NCBI RefSeq assembly: GCF_000300995.1
Contig: NZ_AMRJ01000029.1
Location: forward strand, 1 to 41,024
DNA length: 41,024 nucleotides
Direction of reading: 5' to 3'
Origin: Alcanivorax hongdengensis A-11-3
GTDB lineage: Bacteria > Pseudomonadota > Gammaproteobacteria > Pseudomonadales > Alcanivoracaceae
Shown: positions 26,976-39,249 of the stretch, piece after piece
How positions within the stretch are numbered: position 1 is the stretch's first letter
Layout: the number at the start of each line of letters is the position of its first letter
Made by a program: the position numbers and the translations under genes
Notes under the pieces: generated by a model
The model's input: only the letters and a program-made list of their open reading frames with translations
Databases searched by the model: none
Told to the model about the DNA's origin: nothing

Positions 26976-27725
26976 CTAAATATAATCAAAGAAAACAACC
27001 ACAAACAAAAAAAATGCAGGACCAACTAAAAATAAATTTACAACATGAGCCCCAACAATCGAATAAGAAACCGAAAAAACAGATTTTTTATTTTCGTATC
27101 TTACAGATATCTTGGGATCAAGATAAAAAGCCAACGCCAAAGTACCAAGAGCATTAACAAACCCTGTCGTCTGGAGAATAACTGGGGAGAGATCAGGGAA
27201 TTTTAGCGAGACCAAATTAACCACAAAAACGGAAGCCCCATAGAAAAAAAATATCCAAACAGCAGGAATAAAAACACCATAATCCATCGACTTTAATGCA
27301 GAAAAACCTCTATACGGCCAAATTTTTTCAATCACATCTCCCTTCCATTTTTTGCGATTTGCATAACCATTTCTAACTGCCTTCCACAACCCAACACCAT
27401 CACCATAGCTTGATATAGCTGCACAAAAGAATGAAACAAGAGGAACTCTTATTGCAAAACACAACGTTACAGAGATCATGCCTAGAAAATAAGAACCCGC
27501 GATTGCTAGCACCACCAATTCCGCCCCCCCTTTCAATGCCGCAAGCCCGACAAAAGGTGGGTAAGTAACTATGAGAACTCTTTTTAATGTTGCAACCATT
27601 ACCTGAAATGAATATGCCAATCCATTGAGCCCAATAATTGAGCCAGCCATCCTAGGCATTGCTGACAAAACATCCAAAAAAACAAACAACCCAAAGGAAA
27701 AGGAAACAATCCAAACTATATACAT
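26976..27725 (-). CDS. multi-span membrane protein, possibly Amj-like lipid flippase (DUF2837)
   Basis: 249 residues with six to eight hydrophobic segments. LSAMPRMAGSIIGLNGLAYSFQVMVATLKR near the N-terminus and NALGTLALAFYLDPKIS near residue 200 recall the Amj family, a Wzx-independent lipid II flippase of Bacillus subtilis; this is a memory-based match and only moderately certain. It overlaps the preceding Wzy-like gene by ten bases and sits among repeat-unit genes of the same strand, where a flippase would be expected. Markedly AT-rich compared with neighbours, like the Wzy-like gene, suggesting separate acquisition. It could also be an unrelated membrane protein. Confidence 0.55.
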   Translation of the reverse strand: MYIVWIVSFSFGLFVFLDVLSAMPRMAGSIIGLNGLAYSFQVMVATLKRVLIVTYPPFVGLAALKGGAELVVLAIAGSYFLGMISVTLCFAIRVPLVSFFCAAISSYGDGVGLWKAVRNGYANRKKWKGDVIEKIWPYRGFSALKSMDYGVFIPAVWIFFFYGASVFVVNLVSLKFPDLSPVILQTTGFVNALGTLALAFYLDPKISVRYENKKSVFSVSYSIVGAHVVNLFLVGPAFFLFVVVFFDYI

Positions 27726-28870
27726 TTATCATTCCTCTCCAAATAGAACCTACGGTCAGCAATTAAGAACCCCATAGAAAAAACCAATAAAAACCGCAAA
27801 TATGACAAATCCCCACTAAAGCTACTGCATAAAACAAAGTATATAATCGATATTTTTGACAACCACCCCCCCCTAACGAACAGATACAAAATAACAGTCA
27901 AGAAAACGCCAAGACCAACAATCCCCATTTCCGAGAGAATTTCAAAAAATATATTATGCGGATACCAGTATTCCATTTCTGAGAAGTGCTTCCAGTTCCC
28001 TATTCCAACACCCCAAACTGGGTACTCCATGAAGATCCTCAGCGAAACATCCAACATTTCCAGCCTTGCCGAAATTGAGCCCGCATCCGCCTCTGAAACA
28101 TCCCCTTTTATCAATCTTGAAAACACTGAAAACCTAGAAAAATAATCAGCTATATCGCCACTATAAAGATAAGAAAACAGGGCAAACGCAGCCGCTATCA
28201 CCGCCAAGTCTTTTATGCGCAGCCACTTGTATGAAACAACAAGAAAAACCGCAGAAAATGCAACCACAGGCCCTTTAGACTTTGTCCACAGCATCGCAAA
28301 AACAAACGCAATTAAAACAGGATAAAGGACTTTTTTATTATGACCTTCATTTAAAAGGTAAATGGCAAGAACTGCGCAATACCCCATAATCCAACCATAA
28401 ACAATCGGACCATTAATAAAATACCGAACAGACCTATCAAAGAATCCAAATTTTGCTTTATAAAGAACCGTCAAAAAAAGAAACATTAGGGCCACAATCA
28501 AAAAAACAAAAATTGCCCCATCCTTCCCTATTCGCCCCATCAAAAAAGAGAGCAAAGGCCCCACAATCAAAGTAATTAAAATTGCACCCTCAATTTTCTC
28601 AATAGCATAACCGGGCTCCTCTGCTCTAAAAAGAGAAACAAGCAAGCAAAAAGAAACCGGAACACAAAGAAAAAAATAATCTCTAAACCTCGCAAAAACA
28701 CCTAAACCTTGCACAGCCAACAGCATGGAAAAAAAATAAATGAACGCGATAAAAACCACAAATAAAGCGTCATCTCCAACTGGAAAAACAGAACCAGTGG
28801 CCAGCCCCAAATAAACTGAGACACCAAGGAAAAAACAAACCCATATTTCCTTACCAAGGAAGGACCTCAC
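27716..28870 (-). CDS. O-antigen polymerase/ligase-like membrane protein (Wzy/WaaL family)
   Basis: 384 residues with about ten to eleven hydrophobic segments and a large periplasmic loop in the C-terminal half. That loop contains FMEYPVWGVGIGNWKHF and YWYPHNIFFEILSEMGIVGLGVF, the Wzy_C/O-antigen ligase signature. It most likely polymerises the repeat units handed over by the flippase; ligation to lipid A core is the alternative. Wzc is encoded upstream in the same orientation. It begins with GTG and has a weak AGAGG 11 bases before. Strongly AT-rich. Upstream, 28871-29129 shows no gene and no clear promoter. Confidence 0.82.
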   Translation of the reverse strand: MRSFLGKEIWVCFFLGVSVYLGLATGSVFPVGDDALFVVFIAFIYFFSMLLAVQGLGVFARFRDYFFLCVPVSFCLLVSLFRAEEPGYAIEKIEGAILITLIVGPLLSFLMGRIGKDGAIFVFLIVALMFLFLTVLYKAKFGFFDRSVRYFINGPIVYGWIMGYCAVLAIYLLNEGHNKKVLYPVLIAFVFAMLWTKSKGPVVAFSAVFLVVSYKWLRIKDLAVIAAAFALFSYLYSGDIADYFSRFSVFSRLIKGDVSEADAGSISARLEMLDVSLRIFMEYPVWGVGIGNWKHFSEMEYWYPHNIFFEILSEMGIVGLGVFLTVILYLFVRGGWLSKISIIYFVLCSSFSGDLSYLRFLLVFSMGFLIADRRFYLERNDKCI

Positions 28871-29129
28871 TGCGAAATAACCTCTTGCAAATCCAACTCA
28901 CGACCGCCTTTATCTATTACCAACCACTCTATCAATAGGACAAATGGCATCTAAGGGAGAAGTCAATCGCCCAAACCCCCACACCTAAAATTCCAGCCCA
29001 AAAAACTACACAGCCACCATTAAAGTTACTATTGATGCTACATCGTTGTGGTTGTGAGCGTTGCTTACTTGACGCCTCGGAGGTGCTCGTTTTCTTGGTT
29101 AGCTGCCCGAGTTTGACTTGCGATGAATT

Positions 29130-30218
29130 TCATTCCTGCAAGACCAAATTCAACGCAGTTACAATTTGAGCCTGATCTGACTCAGACAGATAAGGATGCA
29201 TGGGAAGACTCATCACCTGCTCTGCCATGCGATCACCGACTGGGAGCGACGCCACTGTGTCTTCTACCGCCGGCTGTCGATTCAGCGGGATCGGATAATG
29301 CACCGCAGTGGGGATACCCTGCTCTTTGAGCGCTGCTTGTACAGTTTCCCGGTTATCCACCCTTACGGTGTATTGAGCCCAGGCGCTGGTGTTGTGGCTT
29401 GCCACATAAGGAACCTCAATACCCGCAGCGCCAAGCTGTTCGGTATAGCGCTCGGCGACTTGTTGTCTCAGGCTCAACTCTTCCGCAAAGATGTCCAGCT
29501 TGGGCAGCAGAATAGCGGCTTGCAGAGTATCCAGGCGGCTGTTCACGCCCACGCGAATGTGGTGATAGCGGCGGTCCTGGCCGTGACGGGCGATTTGCCG
29601 CAGGATCACGGCCAATTCGTCATCATTGGTGAAAATGGCCCCGCCATCGCCATAGCAACCCAGAGGCTTGCTGGGGAAGAAGCTGGTGGTGGCCACGGTG
29701 CTCAGGTTACAGGAGCGCTTGCCTTTATAGGTGGCCCCAAAACTCTGGGCGGCATCTTCGATAACAGGAATACCATGCTTGTCTGCGATGGCATTAATGG
29801 CATCGAAATCGGCGCACTGGCCATAGAGAGAAACCGGGATAATGGCCTTGGTGCGCGGGGTGATGGCCGCTTCCAGTTTTTCCGGGTCCAGATTGTAGGT
29901 TCTGGGATCAATATCCACATAGACTGGCTTGGCCCCCAGCACGGCAACCGTTTCTGCTGTGGCAATATAGGTGAAGCCGGGGGTAATGACTTCATCACCC
30001 GGGCCAATACCAAACGCCATCTGGGCGATTTGCAGCGCATCGGTACCGTTGGCGCAGGTGATGCAGTGCTTTGCGCCAGCGAACGCGGCCAGTTTTTCTT
30101 CCAGCTCTGCCACTTCTGGCCCCAGGATATACTGGCCATGGGCCAGTACCCGCTGAATGCTTGCATCAATTTTGTCTTTAATGCGCGCTTGCTGGGCGGC
30201 GAGATCGATAAACTGCAT
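29130..30218 (-). CDS. wbpE: UDP-2-acetamido-2-deoxy-3-oxo-glucuronate aminotransferase
   Basis: Transfers an amino group to the 3-keto sugar made by WbpB. The PLP enzyme has 362 residues with FIDLAAQQARIKDKIDASI at the start, ANGTDALQIAQMAFGIGPGDEV, EDAAQSFGATYKG and the cofactor lysine at 184 in FFPSKPLGCYGDGGA, close to the position known for Pseudomonas WbpE. It overlaps the wbpD stop by one base (TGATG), with AAGGTG as ribosome site. The set wbpA-B-D-E in this order on one strand fixes the substrate better than sequence alone would. Confidence 0.92.
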   Translation of the reverse strand: MQFIDLAAQQARIKDKIDASIQRVLAHGQYILGPEVAELEEKLAAFAGAKHCITCANGTDALQIAQMAFGIGPGDEVITPGFTYIATAETVAVLGAKPVYVDIDPRTYNLDPEKLEAAITPRTKAIIPVSLYGQCADFDAINAIADKHGIPVIEDAAQSFGATYKGKRSCNLSTVATTSFFPSKPLGCYGDGGAIFTNDDELAVILRQIARHGQDRRYHHIRVGVNSRLDTLQAAILLPKLDIFAEELSLRQQVAERYTEQLGAAGIEVPYVASHNTSAWAQYTVRVDNRETVQAALKEQGIPTAVHYPIPLNRQPAVEDTVASLPVGDRMAEQVMSLPMHPYLSESDQAQIVTALNLVLQE

Positions 30219-30799
30219 CAGGCTTCACCTTTTTCCAGAATGCCGTTGCTGAGCCGGTAAATGGCACCGGTATGCTGGCAGCGTGTTTCGCCGTCGCCAG
30301 TGACGGGAAGATCCAGCTGCTCACCGAACTCGCTCATCCAGCCGATTTGCTTGCCGGGCACGCCCACCATCAGGGCATAGTCCGGGACATCTTTATTGAT
30401 GACCGCGCCTGCGCCGACAAAAGCAAAACGGCCGATAGTCACACCGCAGACGATGGTGCAATTGGCCCCTAACGTAGCGCCCTTTTTCACCAGGGTATCG
30501 CGGTACTCATCCTTGCGTTCGATCAGGGAGCGAGGGTTATACACGTTGGTGAAGACCATGCTCGGGCCACAGAAGACACCTTCTTCCAGGTGCACGTTGT
30601 CGTAAACCGATACGTTGTTCTGGATTTTGCAGTTATCCGCAATAGTGACCTTGTTGCCGATAAAGACGTTCTGGCCCATGGAGACATTCTTGCCAATGCG
30701 CGCGCCGCCGCACACATGAACGAAATGCCATACACGAGAGCCCGCGCCAATTTCTGCACCCTCATCAACGATGGCGCTGGCATGTACCTGATAGTCCAT
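30218..30799 (-). CDS. wbpD: UDP-2-acetamido-3-amino-2,3-dideoxy-glucuronate N-acetyltransferase
   Basis: Acetylates the 3-amino group from acetyl-CoA. The 193-residue left-handed beta-helix enzyme has successive hexapeptide repeats from about residue 10 to 150 ([57 protein letters not shown]) and [25 protein letters not shown] at the end of the helix. Length and sequence resemble Pseudomonas aeruginosa WbpD. GGAGG lies eight bases before the ATG. Confidence 0.92.
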   Translation of the reverse strand: MDYQVHASAIVDEGAEIGAGSRVWHFVHVCGGARIGKNVSMGQNVFIGNKVTIADNCKIQNNVSVYDNVHLEEGVFCGPSMVFTNVYNPRSLIERKDEYRDTLVKKGATLGANCTIVCGVTIGRFAFVGAGAVINKDVPDYALMVGVPGKQIGWMSEFGEQLDLPVTGDGETRCQHTGAIYRLSNGILEKGEA

Positions 30800-30813
30800 G
30801 ATTCGGGCCTCCG

Positions 30814-33104
<2,291 letters not shown>

Positions 33105-33148
33105 GTTTTCATTTCTCCTGTTTTTCTGTGAGCACCTCATCTTTGCGT

Positions 33149-35353
33149 TTAGCTATCGCTGCGGTACTCGTAACTATAGTAGCCATATTCAGTCGAAGTG
33201 CGACGTTCCAAGCAATTAAGAATTGCGCCTTTTACTTCAACATTGTTCTGGGCGAATCGCGTTAGTGTCACGTCCACTTCCTTGGCAGAATTAACGCCAT
33301 AACGGGCGATAATCAGGCTGGTACCGGCCTGCTGGCCGACGATTGCAGCATCCGTTACCGCCAGAATCGGTGGGGTGTCCACCAGCACTAGATCATAATC
33401 CTGAGACAATGCTTGCATTAGCTGACTAAAGCGCGGGTGCATCAATAATTCAGAGGGGTTTGGCGGAATCTGGCCGCGAGAAATAAAGTCCAGATTATCA
33501 ATGGAAGAATGTTGCAATACGGACTGGATTTCCTGCTGGCCAGAAAGAAAGTCGGACAAGCCCTTTTCATTACTATTGCCAAAGTAGCGATGCAAATGCC
33601 CCTTGCGCATATCAGTATCAATCAGTACTACTCTCTGCCCTACCTGTGCCAGTACCGCCGCCAGGTTTGCCGAAACAAAGGATTTGCCCCCCCCCGGGCT
33701 CGGGCCGGAAATCATTAGCACTTTGTTACTCGCTTCCATCATCGCGAAATGCAGACTGGTACGCAGACTGCGCAATGCCTCAATGGCAAGATCTGCGGGA
33801 TCCGTCAATGCCAATAATTCCAGCGGAGTATGCTTGTCTTTCTTGCGACGACGTTTAAGGGCAGCTAGGCGATCCACTGTCTGCTGTTGCTCAGAAAGCG
33901 GAATCGCGGCATAGACGGAAATACCCTGTTCTTCCAGCTGCTCGGGACTTTCGACACCTTTTTTCAGCGCGGCATTGAGTAACACATAACCCACAGAGCC
34001 CATTGCACCCAACATCGCGGCCAGGACCGCCAGCAAAAGTTTTTTCGGTTTTATCGGTTCTGGCTGCACGAGGGCATCATCAATAATACGAACACTGCCG
34101 ACCGTGCTGGCCTTCATGATGCGCAGTTCCTGCACTTTATTTAAAAGGCCTACATAAATCTCCTGGTTTACCTCGACATCGCGCATCAGTCGCAGTACTT
34201 CTTGCTGCGTTTCCGGCAATGCCTTGATCTGTTTATTGAGATCCTGTTTCTCATTTTCCAGTGAGGCTCGTTGCTCAATAAGTGTGCGATAGGCCGGGTG
34301 CTCCTTGGTAAAACGAGCAGCCACCTCGCTTTCCTTGATTTTCAGCTCATTGAGCTTGCCCTCGATGGCCACCAACCGCTCCAGTACGGACTGGGTCTCC
34401 ATGGAAATATCCACGGACTCACTCTTCAGCCGGTAGTCATTGAGCTTTTGTTCAGCACTATTGAGCTTGTCTTTGATTTTAGGCAACTGGTCATCAAGAA
34501 AGTCGAGGCTGTTTTCGGCTTCCGCAGACATGCGCTTGATATTCTGCAACAAATAGGTCTGATTGATGGCATCCAGTATTTTGCGAATACGCTCTTTATT
34601 GGTGCCGGTAATACTGATGCTGATAATGCCGGTACCTTTACCCTGCTCAGAGAGTGAAAGCCTGTTACGCAGGTTATTTACGGCCTCTGCTCTTGCCTGT
34701 TTGGTCAGTAAGATGACTTCATCGCCCTGCTGCCACTCGTTAAGCACCAGTGAGACACGGCCATCCTGGCTCTTCAGAGGCTGGCTCGCCGGCCCCGTCG
34801 CTATCAGCTCATCATCCAGATATAGCGCTGGCTGGCCATCGTTGTTGACCAGCGTAAAGTCCTCGCCTTCCAGGTCTTCAGAGACATCGAAGGCTTTGAC
34901 GGTCAGGAAGGTATCACTGTCCCGGTAGCCGGCAAACAGGGGGACGGGGACAAAGGGGCCAACCGGATCAGGGGCCGTGAAGCGACCCAGCAGTGGCATA
35001 CGGTCCGGCCGAACGTTGATATCCATTTTCAGTTGATCGATGACCTGGCCCAGCACCATGCGGGAGCGGATCAACTGGATTTCCGCATCGGCGGAGGATT
35101 CCTGGGAAAATAATTCGTTGAGCTCGTCAAAGCCGGGCATGCCCCCCTGTTTTTCCTCGACCTGCAGCAAGCCGTCGGCCTTGTACACCGGGGTAGCCAG
35201 AAAACCATAGGCCAACCCCAGAAGCAGCGCCACCAGGGTGGTGCCGACAATCAACCAGCGATGGTCAACCAGTAAACCCCAGAGACGCTGAAGGTCGATT
35301 TCATCGTTCATGGCGGCCATTCGCCCTGCCTTTTTTTGTGGTTGATCACTCAT
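33149..35353 (-). CDS. wzc: polysaccharide co-polymerase and tyrosine autokinase
   Basis: Inner-membrane PCP-2a protein controlling polymer length and export; cycles of phosphorylation on its C-terminal tyrosines and dephosphorylation by Wzb are needed for capsule assembly. From the ATG at 35353 it has 734 residues (GTG at 35371 possible). It has a Wzz domain with a first membrane segment near residue 35-55, a coiled-coil periplasmic region (about 280-400), a second membrane segment near 440-465, then the kinase with Walker [12 protein letters not shown], Walker A' [10 protein letters not shown], Walker B VLVDTPP and a tail [13 protein letters not shown] with five tyrosines. wzb lies just upstream. 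Confidence 0.95.
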   Translation of the reverse strand: MSDQPQKKAGRMAAMNDEIDLQRLWGLLVDHRWLIVGTTLVALLLGLAYGFLATPVYKADGLLQVEEKQGGMPGFDELNELFSQESSADAEIQLIRSRMVLGQVIDQLKMDINVRPDRMPLLGRFTAPDPVGPFVPVPLFAGYRDSDTFLTVKAFDVSEDLEGEDFTLVNNDGQPALYLDDELIATGPASQPLKSQDGRVSLVLNEWQQGDEVILLTKQARAEAVNNLRNRLSLSEQGKGTGIISISITGTNKERIRKILDAINQTYLLQNIKRMSAEAENSLDFLDDQLPKIKDKLNSAEQKLNDYRLKSESVDISMETQSVLERLVAIEGKLNELKIKESEVAARFTKEHPAYRTLIEQRASLENEKQDLNKQIKALPETQQEVLRLMRDVEVNQEIYVGLLNKVQELRIMKASTVGSVRIIDDALVQPEPIKPKKLLLAVLAAMLGAMGSVGYVLLNAALKKGVESPEQLEEQGISVYAAIPLSEQQQTVDRLAALKRRRKKDKHTPLELLALTDPADLAIEALRSLRTSLHFAMMEASNKVLMISGPSPGGGKSFVSANLAAVLAQVGQRVVLIDTDMRKGHLHRYFGNSNEKGLSDFLSGQQEIQSVLQHSSIDNLDFISRGQIPPNPSELLMHPRFSQLMQALSQDYDLVLVDTPPILAVTDAAIVGQQAGTSLIIARYGVNSAKEVDVTLTRFAQNNVEVKGAILNCLERRTSTEYGYYSYEYRSDS

Positions 35354-35372
35354 TACTTGTTGTTTCCCCACA

Positions 35373-35801
35373 TCAAATTTTGTTGGCCCAGGCCTCGGTG
35401 GCCTTGTGCATCATCGGATATATCTGCTCAAACACATCCCGGCTGCGTTTGTAAGGGTCGGGAATGTCGTGACCGCCATTCCAGTGACTGAGCAGAAACG
35501 TCTTGCCGCTGGCTTGTGGATACTGCTGGATCAGGCGATCACGCTGACGGGTTTCCATCACCAGAATCAGGTCGGCCTCTCGGCACAGATCGCCATTGAG
35601 CTTGCGGGCTACATGGGGGCCGCATTCCAGGCCGTTCTCCCGGGCAACATCCCGGGCGGTGGCATCCATGTCTCGCCCCTCAAGGCCAATCAGCCCTGCC
35701 GAACTGACCTGCTTGCCCGGTTTTAGCTGGGCAAGCAGTGCCGCTACCGTTGGACTGCGGCAGATGTTGCCATCGCAGAGAACCAGAACCCGCTCAAACA
35801 T
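35373..35801 (-). CDS. wzb: low-molecular-weight protein tyrosine phosphatase
   Basis: Removes phosphate from the tyrosine tail of Wzc. The 142-residue protein has the P-loop CDGNICRS (Cys9, Arg15) and the general acid Asp115 in IPDPYKRS, complete for activity. Its ATG shares one base with the wza stop (TAATG), and wzc follows within about 20 bases, the classical wza-wzb-wzc order of group 1 capsules and colanic acid. Confidence 0.95.
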   Translation of the reverse strand: MFERVLVLCDGNICRSPTVAALLAQLKPGKQVSSAGLIGLEGRDMDATARDVARENGLECGPHVARKLNGDLCREADLILVMETRQRDRLIQQYPQASGKTFLLSHWNGGHDIPDPYKRSRDVFEQIYPMMHKATEAWANKI

Positions 35802-36940
35802 TATTCGTCCAGGTCCCTGACCCGATCCGCCGCCAGTGCACCGTAATAGATGGTCTGGAAGGTCGGCAGGATGTTCTTGATTACACGATTCCAGCGGGCG
35901 ATGGGCGATGTCGTTACGTAGACAATATCGCGGCTGTGCAGGTGGAAGCCGTCCGCCAGAATCAGCGCCGTGGCGTCTTTGGCATTAAGCTGATAAAGGT
36001 CTACCTGATGGTCGCTGTCGGCCGGCGCCCGGCGCAACACGAAGATTCCGGAGGCATCTGCGGTATCTTCGGTATAACCACCGGCAGCCGACAGAGCTTC
36101 AGCCAGGGTCAGACCATTACGCGTCATGGGGACTGGCTTGGCCTGGGCTACCGCGCCCATGACAAAGACCTTGTTGTCATCGTTGCGGGCCACGTTAACC
36201 ACATCCCCGGGACGTAACAGAACGTTGTAGGCCGGGTTGCCCTGCTGATACACCGCGCGCAGCGACAGGTGGTATTCCTTACCGCCGCGGCTGAGCGTGA
36301 CATCCTGCCAATCGGCAAGCTCATTGAGGCCGCCGGCGGCGTTCACGGCGTCCAGCAATCGCAGAGGCACATTGGTTACCGGGTAGGCGCCAGGCTGATT
36401 GACCGCCCCGGTGACATAAACCCGCTGGCTGCGGAAGGCGGCGACTGTCACATCGACCTGCGGGTTTTCAATGTATTCGGAGATTCGTTTGGCGATCAGA
36501 TCACGAATCTCGGTGACCTTGAGCCCGACGACTTTGATCTTGCCCACGTAGGGATAAAAGACGGTGCCATCATTGTGCACCCAGTTACCGGATTCCGACG
36601 GGCTGCGCATGGAGCCCGCGGGGATGGTCAGTTCCGGGTGATCCCAGACGGTGATCTGCAGTACATCACCGATACCAATGGTGTAATCGTAATCCCTGGG
36701 CTCCTCAAGCAATTCAGGGGCAGGCTGCGACTTGCTATCGCCGGCATCCCCATCGAGGACGTTGGTGGTAATGGCGTGAACCTGCACCACATCCGGCAGG
36801 GGCTCGGCCTCTTCACTGCCGTCATCTTCGTCCACAAACCAGCCCGGCGAAGTGGAAATATGAGAGCCCGGTACAATGGTACAACCGGATAGACCTGCCA
36901 GCAGGGCGAACATTAGCAGTTTTTTCATGGTTATCTGCAT
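35801..36940 (-). CDS. wza: outer-membrane polysaccharide export lipoprotein
   Basis: Forms the octameric outer-membrane channel for the finished polymer. The 379 residues start with a lipoprotein signal whose lipobox is LSGC (Cys about 20 from the first start, 16 from the ATG at 36928, which may be the true start). The Poly_export domain starts at YDYTIGIGDVLQITVWDHPEL, followed by SLBB-type repeats (KVVGLKVTEIRDLI, VYVTGAVNQPGAYPV and VFVMGAVAQAKPVPM). The C-terminus contains a Trp (ARWNRVIKNILPTFQ) consistent with the barrel-forming helix of Wza. It sits 16 bases downstream of wzi. Confidence 0.95.
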   Translation of the reverse strand: MQITMKKLLMFALLAGLSGCTIVPGSHISTSPGWFVDEDDGSEEAEPLPDVVQVHAITTNVLDGDAGDSKSQPAPELLEEPRDYDYTIGIGDVLQITVWDHPELTIPAGSMRSPSESGNWVHNDGTVFYPYVGKIKVVGLKVTEIRDLIAKRISEYIENPQVDVTVAAFRSQRVYVTGAVNQPGAYPVTNVPLRLLDAVNAAGGLNELADWQDVTLSRGGKEYHLSLRAVYQQGNPAYNVLLRPGDVVNVARNDDNKVFVMGAVAQAKPVPMTRNGLTLAEALSAAGGYTEDTADASGIFVLRRAPADSDHQVDLYQLNAKDATALILADGFHLHSRDIVYVTTSPIARWNRVIKNILPTFQTIYYGALAADRVRDLDE

Positions 36941-36956
36941 AAAGAATCAGCTTTTA

Positions 36957-38489
36957 TTACCAATTGATATTGCGCGTCCATTGGGCGCCGACGGTATAGC
37001 GCTCGCGCTTGTCGAAGAAAGTGACCACCGGCTCATCCGTCACGGTGGCAACCCAGGCCAGGCGTCCTCCTAGCAAATCGTGTTCCAGGCGCAGTTGCGC
37101 CAGGTCCACATCTTGTTCGGTGGCTGCCTGCAAAATTTCAGCGCCATCGTTAACCACTACTGCCCGCTTCTTGCCATCCTGATTCAGGGTCGCGTGGGAC
37201 AGGTTGGCAGCCACGGTGACGCCATTACGGAAGAATTGCTGCACACCCAGCGTGATGGCACGGCCATCCCCTTCCCAGCTGGTGGCCATATTGCGCCCAT
37301 AATAGCGGAAGCCGCTCTGGTAGGTGCTGTGCTCGTACGCAGTATTGAAACGTTTGTTACCGGACAGGCTGCCGGCGACGGCATCTGTCGCTTCCACGAA
37401 ATAGCGCTGCGAGCCGGCCCCAAAGGCAGTGACCAGATCCAGACCCGCCAGGGTAGAGAATTTGGAAGGCAAACCATTTGCTTCGTCTTCGCCCATGGCC
37501 TGGCCGTAAAGGCCTAGTGGCAGGCCTGCCGGGGTCATGGAATAACGGAAATCAAAGCCGGCAATCTGATTGCTGGGGTCCTGGCCCGGCTTAAGGCCGG
37601 ACGTTTCACCGTTATCGCGCCCAATCAGCGCATGCCAGAAGGCTGACGCATCCTGTGGGCGCCCCTTCCCTCCCCATTGTGCCAGGCGTGTCAGGCCGAT
37701 CTGCAGCGACCGCAAGGGGCGAAACACAAAACGCGCGCCCAGCAGCTTGGCATCCGGGATGGCGCGATTCTGTTCCAGCTGACCGGCAAACAGCTGCAGA
37801 TCCCAGGGGCCTATCCAGTGGAGCCAGGGGGTTTCGGGGGCATAGGGTATTTGTCGTGACAGCCACAGGCCCGGTACCGGGCGTGCATTGTTGGACAAGG
37901 CCAGTGAGCTTTGCCAGCCCGGGCCCCACCAGCGATCGATCGCGCCAACGCCAAGCTGCCAGTTACCGACCACACCGGCCAGGTAGGTATCGTCAGCCCG
38001 GATTTCCTGGGTATCGCGATCCCCATCCACATAGCTGACCGCCAACTGCCCGGCCCAGCGCTCGCCCATGCCATAGACCGTCACCTCACTGGCAAAGCGG
38101 TCTTCCGGCACACTGCCGTAGCCATTGAAGAGCGGTTCCTGATTGGCGCCGCCGATGGTGACCATGCTCCCGCGGGTCTGGCTGCGAGTTTGTTCCAGTG
38201 CGTTCTGAAGATAGCGGGCGTGGGCGTTGGCACACTGGCTGGCCCGGGGCTCGGGCAGACGGGCCTGAGCAAGGCGGTAACTCTTCATCACCGCTGCCCA
38301 GCTAATCGGCCAGGTCAGGGTCAGGCCATCCAGACACCCCTGGCTTTGCAGGGCCTCCACATGGTGGCGGGCTGTCAAATCCCCCGCCGGGATCCAGGGC
38401 GTTGCTGCATGGCTCAGAACGGGCAGGGAGGCCGCGAGCAAACACAAAGCACGACCGGGGGACTTAAGAGACTGCAGCACCGGGGACAT
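36957..38489 (-). CDS. wzi: capsule assembly Wzi-family outer-membrane protein
   Basis: An outer-membrane beta-barrel lectin that attaches capsule to the cell surface in group 1 systems. The 510 residues have a signal peptide (cleavage near SHA-ATPW, about residue 28), an N-terminal helical part (residues 40-100), then alternating barrel strands ending in an aromatic-rich C-terminus (YTVGAQWTRNINW, Trp last). RWWGPGWQSSLALSNN and EDEANGLPSK are typical of the family. First gene of the export operon wzi-wza-wzb-wzc-wbpABDE; its promoter must lie in 38490-38640. Confidence 0.88.
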   Translation of the reverse strand: MSPVLQSLKSPGRALCLLAASLPVLSHAATPWIPAGDLTARHHVEALQSQGCLDGLTLTWPISWAAVMKSYRLAQARLPEPRASQCANAHARYLQNALEQTRSQTRGSMVTIGGANQEPLFNGYGSVPEDRFASEVTVYGMGERWAGQLAVSYVDGDRDTQEIRADDTYLAGVVGNWQLGVGAIDRWWGPGWQSSLALSNNARPVPGLWLSRQIPYAPETPWLHWIGPWDLQLFAGQLEQNRAIPDAKLLGARFVFRPLRSLQIGLTRLAQWGGKGRPQDASAFWHALIGRDNGETSGLKPGQDPSNQIAGFDFRYSMTPAGLPLGLYGQAMGEDEANGLPSKFSTLAGLDLVTAFGAGSQRYFVEATDAVAGSLSGNKRFNTAYEHSTYQSGFRYYGRNMATSWEGDGRAITLGVQQFFRNGVTVAANLSHATLNQDGKKRAVVVNDGAEILQAATEQDVDLAQLRLEHDLLGGRLAWVATVTDEPVVTFFDKRERYTVGAQWTRNINW

Positions 38490-38541
38490 CCTATCCAGAG
38501 GGGTGTTGGCGATCGAAGAGCCGGATTATGGGCTCTGGTTG

Positions 38542-38559
38542 TTGTCATGAATATGACAA
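38542..38559. promoter_or_regulatory. perfect inverted repeat upstream of wzi, candidate operator
   Basis: TTGTCAT and ATGACAA arms of seven bases surround GAAT, centred about 60 bases before the wzi start. The neighbouring minus-strand sequence is AT-rich and contains GATAAT (near 38597-38602) and TAAAAT-like hexamers that could be -10 elements, none with a good -35. No match to a known operator is claimed, and no RfaH ops element (GGCGGTAGC) is seen. Confidence 0.4.
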
Positions 38560-38642
38560 TCGGGGGCATTTTACAGTTTGTTTACTGCAATGCGAACGAT
38601 TATCACAGATTGTACGGTTCGTTGACGGAAATATGAGCATTT

Positions 38643-39249
38643 ACCCCCTCTAGCTCCCCCTCATTGAGGGGGAGGACTGTCTCCCCCCCTGCCAAGGGGA
38701 GGGTTGGGGTGGGGTCGGTTTGGGTGGCACCCCCCTCTAACTCCCCCTCGTTGAGGGGGAGGATCTGGCTGCCTCCCCTGCCAGGGGGAGGGTTGGGGTG
38801 GGGTCGGTTTGGGTGGCACCCCCCTCTAACTCCCCCTCGTTGAGGGGGAGGATCTGGCTGCCTCCCCTGCCAGGGGGAGGGTTGGGGTGGGGTCGGTTTG
38901 AGTGGCACCCCCTCTGGCTCCCCCTCGTGGAGGGGGAGGATCTGGCTCCCCCCCTGCCAGGGGGAGGGTTGGGGTGGGGTCGGTTTGAGTGGCACCCCCT
39001 CTGGCTCCCCCTCGTGGAGGGGGAGGATCTGGCTCCCCCCCTGCCAGGGGGAGGGTTGGGGTGGGGTCGGTTTGGGTGACACCCCCTCTAACTCCCCCTC
39101 GTTGAGGGGGAGGATCTGGCTGCCTCCCCTGCCAGGGGGAGGGTTGGGGTGGGGTCGGTTTGGGTGACACCCCCTCTAACTCCCCCTCGTTGAGGGGGAG
39201 GATCTGGCTGCCCCCCCTGCCAGGGGGAGGGTTGGGGTGGGGTCGGTTT
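38643..39249 (-). repeat. GC-rich palindromic tandem repeat array (seven units), inverted relative to the first
   Basis: Core CTCCCCCTCGTTGAGGGGGAG (or ATTGAG and GTGGAG versions) recurs with TC positions at 38661, 38748, 38837, 38925, 39012, 39099 and 39187, a period of 87 to 89 bases. A second hairpin, CCTCCCCCTGGCAGGGGGAGG-like, and the spacer GTTGGGGTGGGGTCGGTTTGGGTG complete the unit. Its reverse complement matches the units at 19776-20641. The array ends within the stop codon of the DUF559 gene (39248-39250). Open frames through it are artefacts of stop-poor sequence. Confidence 0.95.

Noticed and set aside
29196..30260. 354-codon plus-strand frame opposite wbpE
   Set aside because: It is the antisense shadow of a GC-rich gene whose own product matches WbpE throughout.
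38560..38620. Fur-like box (TGATAATCG..) upstream of wzi
   Set aside because: Only one half-site resembles the consensus, which is too little to call.
38603..39170. Proline-rich open frames on both strands in the second array
   Set aside because: Repeat-derived, with no start signal. The peptide [13 protein letters not shown] text is the translated palindrome.
38643..39249. CRISPR array
   Set aside because: Units are adjacent near-identical copies without variable spacers, the palindromes are too GC-rich and long, and no cas genes are present.
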